Origin: Anaerolineae bacterium
Lineage (GTDB): Bacteria > Chloroflexota > Anaerolineae > Aggregatilineales > UBA2796
Assembly (NCBI GenBank): GCA_019637615.1
Contig: JAHBVJ010000014.1
Coordinates: 124,001 to 188,000, forward strand
Length of the DNA: 64,000 bases
Reading direction: 5' to 3'
Both the position numbers and the translations under genes were made by a program. The notes below the pieces were generated by a model, which was not told the origin of the DNA, ran no database searches, and was given only the letters and a program-made list of their open reading frames with translations. Positions 51,839 to 58,961 of the stretch are shown here, one piece after another (positions within the stretch are counted from its first letter, which is position 1; each line of letters starts with the position of its first letter).

Positions 51839-53767
51839 CTAGCGCGCTGGCAAGAAGGTCGCCGCTGGTACGGGCGTACTCGGTTCGCTGACGCTGGCGA
51901 TGCCCGCCGCCGCCGACCAGTGCCCCGCCACGGGTTTATCGTTCGGGATGCCGAACACGATATTGATGTCAGCGAAACCGCTGCCCGTCGGATCATGCTT
52001 CAGGTAGATCAGCCCGTTGCTCGGACGGAACACACCGATCCCGCTGTGCCCGCTGCCTGCCCAATCGCCCGCGAACGGGCTATCGCCCACCACGCCGAGC
52101 GTCGCCTGATAATCAGCGAACACCGAGCAGTTGCACACCTGATTGGTCAGGAAGAACGTCGCGAGGTTCGGACGGTATACGCCGGGGCTGTCCTTGCCGT
52201 CGCCGTTCCAATCGCCCGCGACGGGCACATCACCCGCGATGCCGAGCACCATCGTGAAGTCAGCGAAACCCGTCGTCAGACCGTTCTTCAGGTAGATCAG
52301 GCCGTTAGTCGGACGGAACACACCCACGCCGTCGATCCCGTCGCCGTTCCAGTCGCCCGCCATCGGCATATCCCCCGGCGATCCGAGCACGAACTGATGC
52401 GTGATTGGCGCTCCCTGTGCATTCGAATCGCGCAGGAAGAACTCGCCCGTGCCGGGGCGGTACACGCCCACCGTCGCGATCCCGTCGCCGTCCCAATCGC
52501 CCACCACGGGCAGATCAGTCGCCGCGCCGAAAGTGGTGCTGATGTCAGCCACGCCCGTTGTGTTCGAATTCCGCAGATAGAATGTGCTCTGCGATGGCCT
52601 GAACACGCCAATCGTCTCGATCTTGCCAGAAGCGGGGGTGCTAGTCGCTGTCCGTGTGCTGGTCGGTGCCAGCGTCAGCGTGCGCGTTGGCGAACTAGTC
52701 GGCGTGGCGGTCTTCGATGGCGTCTGTGTGAGCGTTCTGGTGGGCGTCGCCGTCACGGATCGGGTGATGGTCGGTGTCGCCGTCTTGGATGGCGTCCGCG
52801 TCAGGGTGCGCGTGGGCGTCACGGTGGCGGTTCCGGTTGGTTCCCCCGGCGACAGCACCACTTCGAACGCGCTCCCCGGCACGGTCTTCAGTTGGTTGAG
52901 GTCGTCATCATCCCAGTTGGGGTTGGTCGCGCCGCTGATGTACCAGTTCGAGCCGTTATCCGCCACCATCATGCCGTACTTGCGCAGCGCCTCCAGAATC
53001 ACGCGGCTCTCGCCAGTGAATCCCGCGATGTTGTAATCCGCCCGCAAGCGGAGCCGCAATCCCATCGGCGGCAGGTTCGGGTTCGTATCGCTAGAGGCAA
53101 AATGCCGCGCAGGGTAAATGTACGCCCGCTGCGAATTCTGCACCGTGAAACGCAGTGCGTGGGTGATCGCGCCCGACATCACCTCTTCATAGCGTGCCAA
53201 TCCGGGCAAAATCGGCAGTCCCGCCGCGTCCGCCGATGTCCAGCCCGCCGGACGCAGCGCGTTGGAGTTCAAATCCCATTTCGCGCCCGATCCCGCTTCC
53301 CAACCAGCCCCGACCTGTTGGGCGGCCCACAGCTCATACAGCATACACGTCCCGCTTTGCACGACCAGCACATGTGCGTCGCTGCCTCCCTCGACGGGCG
53401 CGTTCAGCGGGATCGGGAACGGCCCCGGATCGCTTTCCGCGCGCAGGTCGGGATCGGGATACGTGATCGGCACATTGGTTTGTGTGTTGGGCACCACCAC
53501 GTAAGGGATGCCATAGGTCGGGTCGGAGCCGAAATCAGGGTGCAGCTTTGTGCTCGCGCCGATACTGTTGATGAAGTTAGCCGAATTCGGATGCACAGGC
53601 CAACTCGTGATGTCCTGATTCCACGGATTATCGGCGGGGAACATCGAACAGCCGCCGATGGTGCCTGCGGCCTGTGCGGGCGTGGGCTGGAAAGAGATGA
53701 TACTCAGCGCCACGATCACCGCCAGACACACGATCAACGCAGGGCGCGTCCAGCGTGAGGTAATCAT
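51839..53767 (-). CDS. Secreted protein with Thr-Pro linker and FG-GAP-like repeats
   Basis: 642 aa. The signal peptide is 'ALIVCLAVIVALSIISFQPTPAQA'. The first ~290 residues form a compact domain starting 'SMFPADNPWNQDITSWPVHPNSANFI', with 'ITHALRFTVQNS' and 'YPARHFASS'; I do not recognise its activity. A roughly 75-residue TPT/TPS linker follows ('TPTRTLTRTPSKTATPT' repeated). The last ~240 residues are five repeats of the form 'GVFRPS...YLRN........FG...D.PVVGDWDGDG', an FG-GAP/VCBS-like propeller with Asp-rich calcium-type loops. AGGAGG lies 13 bases before the ATG, a long spacing. Likely a cell-surface or extracellular binding protein. Confidence 0.85.
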   Translation of the reverse strand: MITSRWTRPALIVCLAVIVALSIISFQPTPAQAAGTIGGCSMFPADNPWNQDITSWPVHPNSANFINSIGASTKLHPDFGSDPTYGIPYVVVPNTQTNVPITYPDPDLRAESDPGPFPIPLNAPVEGGSDAHVLVVQSGTCMLYELWAAQQVGAGWEAGSGAKWDLNSNALRPAGWTSADAAGLPILPGLARYEEVMSGAITHALRFTVQNSQRAYIYPARHFASSDTNPNLPPMGLRLRLRADYNIAGFTGESRVILEALRKYGMMVADNGSNWYISGATNPNWDDDDLNQLKTVPGSAFEVVLSPGEPTGTATVTPTRTLTRTPSKTATPTITRSVTATPTRTLTQTPSKTATPTSSPTRTLTLAPTSTRTATSTPASGKIETIGVFRPSQSTFYLRNSNTTGVADISTTFGAATDLPVVGDWDGDGIATVGVYRPGTGEFFLRDSNAQGAPITHQFVLGSPGDMPMAGDWNGDGIDGVGVFRPTNGLIYLKNGLTTGFADFTMVLGIAGDVPVAGDWNGDGKDSPGVYRPNLATFFLTNQVCNCSVFADYQATLGVVGDSPFAGDWAGSGHSGIGVFRPSNGLIYLKHDPTGSGFADINIVFGIPNDKPVAGHWSAAAGIASVSEPSTPVPAATFLPAR

Positions 53768-53963
53768 AGAAAGAATTAATCCTCCTGCGATAAAAACTCA
53801 ATACATTAATTATGCTCGATATTTTGAAATATGTTCTACGGAGGAAATCGCAATTAACGAAATAAGGACTCTAAATTCTGCCCGTTTCCGGCGTCAAAAC
53901 AACAATAATCGACTGTCGAAATGTTGTCCGATTCATACAATATGTGTACAGACCTAGACATTG

Positions 53964-54554
53964 CTACCGATACCAGCGTCGTTGATGTTCTCGCCGCTGG
54001 GCGCGGAGTCCGAGCGCCCAAGCCGCCACCACGACCAAGCCCAAGCCGCCGCACAGCGATCCGCAGATCAGGCTTGCCAGTACGGACGGCGAATTGACAT
54101 CGATCCACGGGTGGGAGGGAGTTGGTGGCGTATAAATCACGGCTTCGCTGGCGACGGGTTGCGGGGTCGCCAACCACCCGCCAGCATCCCGATTGAAATG
54201 CCACAGCGGACTCGGGGCGTGGTTGCCTTGTGCATCAATCGCGATCACCTGCCATGTGGTGATGCCCTTTTCGGCGGGGATTGCGTAGCTCGTGGTCGTC
54301 GCGTCTAACGTCGCTACCTCGGTGCCGTTGACCTGTAGCTCGACCGTCGCCGCGCAGTCCACCCGCCAGCCTAGCGTCACATCTGCGTCGATCACCTCGG
54401 CCTGATCCGCTGGCTGTGGTGCGTAGGGCACGCTGGCGAGGCACATGCCTTGCGCGTCCGTCTTGGTAAACGCCGCGCTGCATAACCATGTGCCTATCAA
54501 AAGAATAATAACTAGTCTCTTTTTCAACGCGCCACTGATCCACGAGGTGAGCAT
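53964..54554 (-). CDS. Exported single-pass membrane protein with Ig-like domain
   Basis: 196 aa, family not recognised. An N-terminal signal sequence (RLVIILLIGTWLCSAAFTKTDAQG) is followed by a beta-rich domain of about 85 residues ('QAEVIDADVTLGWRVDCAATVELQVNGTEVATLDATTTSYAIPAEKGITTWQVIAIDAQGN'), which reads as an Ig/fibronectin-like fold with a possible Cys pair. A Pro-rich linker leads to a C-terminal helix 'SVLASLICGSLCGGLGLVVVAAWALGL' and a basic tail (RAQRREHQRRWYR), giving an outside domain with the C-terminus inside. It follows the FG-GAP gene's upstream region on the same strand. Role unknown. Confidence 0.75.
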   Translation of the reverse strand: MLTSWISGALKKRLVIILLIGTWLCSAAFTKTDAQGMCLASVPYAPQPADQAEVIDADVTLGWRVDCAATVELQVNGTEVATLDATTTSYAIPAEKGITTWQVIAIDAQGNHAPSPLWHFNRDAGGWLATPQPVASEAVIYTPPTPSHPWIDVNSPSVLASLICGSLCGGLGLVVVAAWALGLRAQRREHQRRWYR

Positions 54555-54649
54555 GATCAGGTCAACTTGCAGATTTTACCCTGATACCGCCGTGCCCGTT
54601 TGTGCCCTTGCGATTTTCTGTAGCAAGTCCAGAGCCTATATGGAGGTAG

Positions 54650-55435
54650 TTACTGGCGTTTAGCGATGGCGATCAGGCGGTCGCAGCCATCTTCGAACGG
54701 AGTCTGATCGTAATCGCCGTAGCGTTCGACGCGCTTCAGTCCGCAGAGTTGGAGCAGCAGATCGAGTTCGGCGGCGTAAATATAGCGCAGCGTCAGGGGG
54801 GCGAGCGTGCGCCTGACCGTGCCATCCGGCGCGATCTCGTCGTAAATCCAGTTGATGGTCAGCAGTTGCATGGCGCGATCCAGCCGACTGGTGGATTGCT
54901 GCATCACCAGATTACCGCTTTCCGGCTCGATGAAGCTGCGTTCCAAGGTGATCGCGCCATCATCGTTGGTGGTGTAAGTTTCGCCCGCGTTAGGCAGGTC
55001 GATGATCAACACGCCGTCGTCGGTCAGGTACTTGGCGAGATGGCTCAACAACTGGCGCTGATCTTCGAGCGATTTGAAGTGCATCAGGCAGTTGTAGGCC
55101 AGCAGGATCATCTCGTATTTCTGCGGATAAGGGTAAGTGAGCGCGTCGCCTTCGATGAAGGTGACATGATCGCGCAGATCGACGCGCCCTTGTGTCCGTT
55201 TGCGCCCACGGTCGAGCATGACGGGCGAGGAGTCGATGCCCACCACCGTCAACCCCTGACTGGCGAGGTGCAGCGATACCCGCCCCGATCCGCAGCCGAC
55301 ATCGAGGATCGCGCCGTCTACGTCTTCGGTCAGCTCGGTGTACATCTCTAAATCTTCGATCAGCTCGGCGTTTTCGCCGTCATAGTAGCGGGCAATCGTG
55401 TTGTAAAAGGTGCGCGTGTGTAGAGAGTCGGACAT
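54650..55435 (-). CDS. Class I SAM-dependent methyltransferase
   Basis: 261 aa. Motif I is 'GAILDVGCGSGRVSLHLASQG', with the acidic ribose contact in 'VVGIDSSPVMLDRGRKR'. 'VTFIEGDALTYPYPQKYEMILLAYNCLMHFKSLEDQRQLLSHLAKYL' and 'DGVLIIDLPN' fit the remaining core. The C-terminal ~100 residues form a beta-rich extension ('GDYDQTPFEDGCDRLIAIAKRQ' at the end) as in the Methyltransf_25-type SAM enzymes. It starts 92 bp from the end of the ABC permease gene and has the same strand. The substrate is unknown. Confidence 0.88.
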   Translation of the reverse strand: MSDSLHTRTFYNTIARYYDGENAELIEDLEMYTELTEDVDGAILDVGCGSGRVSLHLASQGLTVVGIDSSPVMLDRGRKRTQGRVDLRDHVTFIEGDALTYPYPQKYEMILLAYNCLMHFKSLEDQRQLLSHLAKYLTDDGVLIIDLPNAGETYTTNDDGAITLERSFIEPESGNLVMQQSTSRLDRAMQLLTINWIYDEIAPDGTVRRTLAPLTLRYIYAAELDLLLQLCGLKRVERYGDYDQTPFEDGCDRLIAIAKRQ

Positions 55436-55527
55436 GGTTACAGGTTTTCTTCGCTGCTTTTAGCCATAGGTTGTTAGGCTGTAATCATACTGTCCCATGT
55501 CCAAACCGTCTACCCGTAAGCCTACCG

Positions 55528-56361
55528 TTAGCTGCGTTTGGTGCGGGCACGCAGGCTCGCCAGCGCGAAGCTGAAGGTCACCGCGCCCATGATCAGGCAG
55601 GTCACCACCGCACGCAGCAGTAATTCGCCGTTCCAACCATCGAGCATCAGGCTGCGGCCCGCGTCCAGAATATAGGTGACGGGGTTGTACGTGGCGGCGG
55701 TCTTGAGCCAGCCCGTCAGCAGCGACAGCGGCACATACGAGGCGGTCAGGAAGGTGAGCGGGAAGAAGATGAAGCTCGCGCCCTGTGTCGCGCCCGCGCT
55801 GCCTGTCCGTAGGGCGATGGCGACGGTGAAGCCCGCGAACGCCGTCCCGACCAGCACGGAGACGCCAAGCAGGGCGAGGATGCCAAGCAGTCCGGTGGCG
55901 GGTTGCAGGCCGAGCAGCAAGCCGACGAGCAGCACAGTAGTAGCTTGCAGACCGAGCACCAGCGCGCCCGCGAGGATCGGGCCGAGCAGCAAGGCCGCAC
56001 GACTGATCGGCGTCAGCAGCAGTTTGCTGAAGTAGCCGCGTTCGATGTCGCGCACGATGGAAAAGCCCGCGATGCCCGCGCCGCTCAGTGCCGAGCTGAT
56101 GATCGACAGCGGCAGCACAAAGCCGAGGTAGCTCTTACCCGCCAAACCGGGGATGAAGTTGGATCCACTGCCCAAGGAAGCGCTTTGCACGAACAGGAAG
56201 AAGACGCTGATCAGAATGCCGGGTAAAACTTCCGCCGGATTGCGCGAGACGATCACCAAGCTGCGCCAAGTCATGGTCGTGACTTGCAATAGGAACGGCA
56301 TTTTCTGATCACGGTTGGGTGCGCCAACGGTTGGTAAAGTTGTAGAAGTCAGAACGCTCAT
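55528..56361 (-). CDS. ABC-2 type transporter permease
   Basis: Membrane subunit of a drug-export type ABC system, 277 aa, six hydrophobic segments. GAGGGG precedes the ATG at 56361. The N-terminus is cytoplasmic ('VTTMTWRSLVIVSRNPAEVLPGILISVFFLFVQSASLG'). The family signature region is 'LPLSIISSALSGAGIAGFSIVRDIERGYFSKLLLTPISRAALLLGPILAG', typical of DrrB-like ABC-2 permeases. It follows the ATPase gene by 57 bp and forms an exporter with it under the TetR regulator. Confidence 0.92.
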   Translation of the reverse strand: MSVLTSTTLPTVGAPNRDQKMPFLLQVTTMTWRSLVIVSRNPAEVLPGILISVFFLFVQSASLGSGSNFIPGLAGKSYLGFVLPLSIISSALSGAGIAGFSIVRDIERGYFSKLLLTPISRAALLLGPILAGALVLGLQATTVLLVGLLLGLQPATGLLGILALLGVSVLVGTAFAGFTVAIALRTGSAGATQGASFIFFPLTFLTASYVPLSLLTGWLKTAATYNPVTYILDAGRSLMLDGWNGELLLRAVVTCLIMGAVTFSFALASLRARTKRS

Positions 56362-56418
56362 GGAAACAAACCCCTCAGTCTTTCAGATTGTGTGATGGAC
56401 GCGAACTAGTCATGAACA

Positions 56419-57387
56419 TTAGGCGGCTTGCGTATCGTCGGTTGATTCTTCGATGCGGGTTCCGGTCACTTTGAGGAACACGTCATCGAGCGTGGGCTGC
56501 GTCAGCGTCAAAGAGACGAGCGGCAGTCCGGCGCTTTGCAAACGGTTGACGACCATCGGCACGGCAGCGGCGGCGTTGCTCATGTACAGGCGCAAAACGC
56601 GGCGGTCAGCTTGGGTGCGCTCAACCATATCGTGTAGGGCAGTGGTAGCGGCGCTGACGGCCTCCATATCATTGAAGGTCAGGTTGATGCTCTCGGTGCC
56701 GAGTTGCGCTTTCAGTGCCGCTGGCGTGCCTTCCGCCGCGATCTTGCCATTGTTGATGATCGCGATGCGGTCAGCCAGTTCGTCGGCTTCTTCGAGATAC
56801 TGCGTGGTCAGGAAGATGGTCATGCCGAGCTGCGTATTCAGGCGGCGCACTTCTGCCCAGATGTCGCGGCGGCTGGCAGGATCAAGCCCGGTGGTTGGCT
56901 CGTCAAGGAATAGGATTTCCGGTTCGTGTACCAGCGCCATCGCCAGATCGAGACGGCGGCGCATCCCACCGCTGTACTTGCCGACTGGACGGGCTGTGAC
57001 ATCGGAGAGCTTAACGATGTCGAGCAGTTCTTTGGCGCGGGCGACGGCTTGTTTGCGCGTGTAACCGAACAACTGCCCTTGAATTGTCAGCAGTTCCATC
57101 GACTTCATCAGCGGATCAAGACCGATCTCCTGAAGTGCGACGCCGGAAATCTGGCGGACTTCGGTGGGCTGTTTGGCGACATCGAACCCGCCCACCGTAG
57201 CCTTGCCCTCACTGGGCAGACTTAACGTCGTTAGCACGGACACGGTGGTGCTCTTGCCCGCGCCGTTCGGCCCTAAGAAGCCGAAAATCTCGCCCGATTT
57301 GACGTGGAACGAAACGCCCTTGACGGCGACCACATCACCTGTATAACGTTTGACGAGGCTATCTACAATGATTTCACGATTTGACAT
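56419..57387 (-). CDS. ABC transporter ATP-binding protein (DrrA-like)
   Basis: Cytoplasmic ATPase, about 322 aa. The ATG at 57387 has GGGAGA upstream. Walker A is GPNGAGKST (39-47), the signature is 'KYSGGMRRRLDLAMAL', Walker B is 'ILFLDEPTTGLDP' and the switch His region is 'FLTTQYLEEADELADRIAII'. The C-terminal ~100 residues form the DUF4162-like extension found in daunorubicin-type resistance ATPases ('TLTQPTLDDVFLKVTGTRIE'). It follows the TetR gene by 43 bp. The exported compound is unknown; drug or lipid export is likely for this class. Confidence 0.93.
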   Translation of the reverse strand: MSNREIIVDSLVKRYTGDVVAVKGVSFHVKSGEIFGFLGPNGAGKSTTVSVLTTLSLPSEGKATVGGFDVAKQPTEVRQISGVALQEIGLDPLMKSMELLTIQGQLFGYTRKQAVARAKELLDIVKLSDVTARPVGKYSGGMRRRLDLAMALVHEPEILFLDEPTTGLDPASRRDIWAEVRRLNTQLGMTIFLTTQYLEEADELADRIAIINNGKIAAEGTPAALKAQLGTESINLTFNDMEAVSAATTALHDMVERTQADRRVLRLYMSNAAAAVPMVVNRLQSAGLPLVSLTLTQPTLDDVFLKVTGTRIEESTDDTQAA

Positions 57388-57430
57388 GTTCTCTCCCAAA
57401 ATTCACAGTGCTCAGTTCAACCGACATTTG

Positions 57431-58033
57431 CTAGTAGGCTGTAGTAGGGTTGGGACGCAGCCCATTGACGATGACATCGATCCACGCGTCCACCATGCCC
57501 GTTTTCGGCTGCGTGGCGATGTGGGCTGGCAAGTGGTGAATGCTCTCCACCAGCGCCAGCAAGCCGCCCGCCAACAAGCCCGCGTTCGCGCATTTGATCT
57601 CGCCGCGTGCCGCCGCCTGCCGGAAAATCTGCTGGATCGGCTGCATGACGCTGGCGTAGGCGATCTCCGACAATCGCCGCGCGTGTACTTCCCCGATGGC
57701 GGGCATGTCGCTGCTCATCATCCGACCGAAGTCCAACACAGGTTGCGCTAACAACCAGTGTGCCGCCGCTTCCAACTGTGCCTCGATGCGCGGTTCAGCT
57801 TGCTGGATCGCCGCTTCTAGTCCGGCTTGGTGTCGCCGTAACCCACGTTCGGTTACTTCGACAAACAAAGCTTCCTTGCCGTCCGGCGCATGGTGGTACA
57901 ACGAAGCGTGTTTGATGCCGACGGCCTTGGCGATGTCTCGCAAAGTCACGCTTTTGTAGCCGTGTTCACTGAAAAGCTGCTCGGCGGCGTCCAGTACACG
58001 CGCTCTGGCTTCGGTGCTGTGTTGGTCAGTCAT
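57431..58033 (-). CDS. TetR-family transcriptional regulator of the ABC exporter
   Basis: 200 aa. The helix-turn-helix is 'ARARVLDAAEQLFSEHGYKSVTLRDIAKAVGIKHASLYHHAPDGKEALFVEV', a clear TetR N-terminus. The C-terminal ligand domain contains 'ARGEIKCANAGLLAGGLLALVESIHHLPAHIA', like the TetR_C_11-type group. It is the first gene of an operon with the exporter ATPase and permease. A strong promoter (58057-58085) and a 6-8-6 palindrome overlapping the -10 end and the start region (58038-58057) lie directly upstream, so it probably represses its own operon until it binds the exporter's substrate. Confidence 0.93.
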   Translation of the reverse strand: MTDQHSTEARARVLDAAEQLFSEHGYKSVTLRDIAKAVGIKHASLYHHAPDGKEALFVEVTERGLRRHQAGLEAAIQQAEPRIEAQLEAAAHWLLAQPVLDFGRMMSSDMPAIGEVHARRLSEIAYASVMQPIQQIFRQAAARGEIKCANAGLLAGGLLALVESIHHLPAHIATQPKTGMVDAWIDVIVNGLRPNPTTAY

Positions 58034-58037
58034 GCTC

Positions 58038-58057
58038 CCTACCTATACTTTGGTAGG
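58038..58057. promoter_or_regulatory. Likely TetR operator (CCTACC-N8-GGTAGG)
   Basis: A perfect 6-8-6 inverted repeat lying between the -10 box and the TetR start codon, where bound repressor would block transcription. Confidence 0.7.
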
Positions 58058-58085
58058 TTATAAACCATGAACAAAGATTTGTCAA
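58057..58085 (-). promoter_or_regulatory. Sigma70-type promoter of the TetR-ABC operon
   Basis: On the minus strand TTGACA (58085-58080), 17-base spacer, TATAAC (58062-58057); near consensus. Overlaps the operator at its downstream edge. Confidence 0.8.
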
Positions 58086-58324
58086 ATCCAATGCAAAGAT
58101 TTAACAACTTTCATTTTGGGAGTGTCTAGCTCTTGCTTCATGTTTGCTGCTTATCAGAACGTACTATCCATTTCATACAGAATTCTAACAGTTTGTTCGT
58201 TGACAATCCGAAAATATGTCTTATAATAACTATGATGCGTAAATGTCTCTGAGTGGCGTCTACCATTCGCCATGAACGCCGTTAGTCGTCTCCTGAATGA
58301 ATGCCCGTCGTGGTCGTTCCACCA

Positions 58325-58447
58325 TTTGCCTGATCTTTGCCTGTTACGGCCTGTTATTTGCCTGATCCACTTGGTTCAGAATGGCTCATTGAGCAGAGAA
58401 GATTGTCTATTGAATTTTCTGCCTGTTTATCAGGCAGATCAGGCAAA
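58325..58447. repeat. Word-repeat hairpin element B (word GCCTG)
   Basis: Four TTGCCTG/GGCCTG words in the left half, then GGTTCAGAATGGCTCATTGAGCAGAGAA, then hairpin GCCTG-TTTAT-CAGGC and ATCAGGCAAAT. Same layout as the element at 51413. Confidence 0.75.
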
Positions 58448-58470
58448 TCCAGCGAGGTACGTATCGTGTA

Positions 58471-58524
58471 TGCTCAGCACTTTCTTCGTCTTTGCTAAGG
58501 ACTAAGCACTCAGCACGAAGGACT
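58471..58524. repeat. Degenerate heptamer array (AGSACTN-type), copy 4
   Basis: TGCTCAGCACTTTCTTCGTC, then CTAAGGACTAAGCACTCAGCAC and AAGGACT. It contains the TTCTTCGTCTT spacer also present in the array at 2754. Confidence 0.75.
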
Positions 58525-58533
58525 TTCATCGTC

Positions 58534-58651
58534 GCCCTGTTTTTCCCTGTTAACCCTGTTCCTAGCCCTGTTATTTTCGGCTCAGAAAGGGCTATTGAGC
58601 AGAGAAGTTTCAAGCGTCCTGTTTTTCCCTGTTTATCAGGGTTAACAGGGC
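58534..58651. repeat. Word-repeat hairpin element C (word CCCTG)
   Basis: Four CCCTGTT words in the left half, then CGGCTCAGAAAGGGCTATTG and AGCAGAGAAG, then hairpin CCCTG-TTTAT-CAGGG and TTAACAGGGC. The word differs from elements A and B in both stem arms at once. Confidence 0.75.
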
Positions 58652-58748
58652 TTCACCCACCGATCAAGTTGAGGTATTCCGTCGATGCTTCCAACAACTG
58701 CACCTCCCTCTCTCCATCGCGGACAAGGTAGTAGCATCTTGCCGTTCC

Positions 58749-58804
58749 TTAGTACTTCTCTGCTGCCTTTACTAAAGACTAAGCACTCAGGACTAAGGAC
58801 TTCT
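58749..58804. repeat. Degenerate heptamer array (AGSACTN-type), copy 5
   Basis: TAGTACTTCTCTGCTGCC then ACTAAAGACTAAGCACTCAG and GACTAAGGACTT, directly before the GATC palindrome at 58807. Confidence 0.75.
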
Positions 58805-58806
58805 GC

Positions 58807-58858
58807 CCCGATGATCCCTCGCTCACCAGTCAACGGGATCAGACAAGGGATCATGGGG
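58807..58858. repeat. GATC-word palindrome E
   Basis: CCCCG-ATGATCCCT pairs with AGGGATCAT-GGGG across a loop that contains CAACGGGATCA, the segment shared with the palindrome at 51705. Confidence 0.7.
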
Positions 58859-58905
58859 CACCACGTTATGCGCGGCTCTAGATCGATACGTAAGGTGAGT
58901 TGTGA

Positions 58906-58939
58906 AACAAAAAGGGCAAGTACTGGTGTACTCGCCCTT
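58906..58939 (-). terminator. Intrinsic terminator of the HerA-like gene
   Basis: Read on the minus strand, GGGCGAGTAC pairs with GTACTTGCCC (one G-T pair), 4-base loop, followed by TTTTTGTTT. It lies 23 bp after the stop codon. Confidence 0.85.
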
Positions 58940-58961
58940 CAGGATGTGATTGATCTGAAAT

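Larger units (their letters stand above)
58086..58905. other. Repeat-rich non-coding region
   Basis: About 800 bp between the TetR promoter and the end of the HerA-like gene. No credible ORF. It contains two word-repeat elements, two heptamer arrays and a GATC palindrome, listed separately. Confidence 0.65.

Noticed and set aside
51578..53758. 726-codon plus-strand open frame
   Set aside because: It is exactly opposite the FG-GAP-like gene, is rich in Arg and His as expected for an antisense shadow of GC-rich sequence, and shows no domain.
58325..58651. Word-repeat elements considered as insertion-sequence ends
   Set aside because: No transposase frame, no target-site duplications that I can see, and the two elements are separated by a heptamer array rather than a gene.
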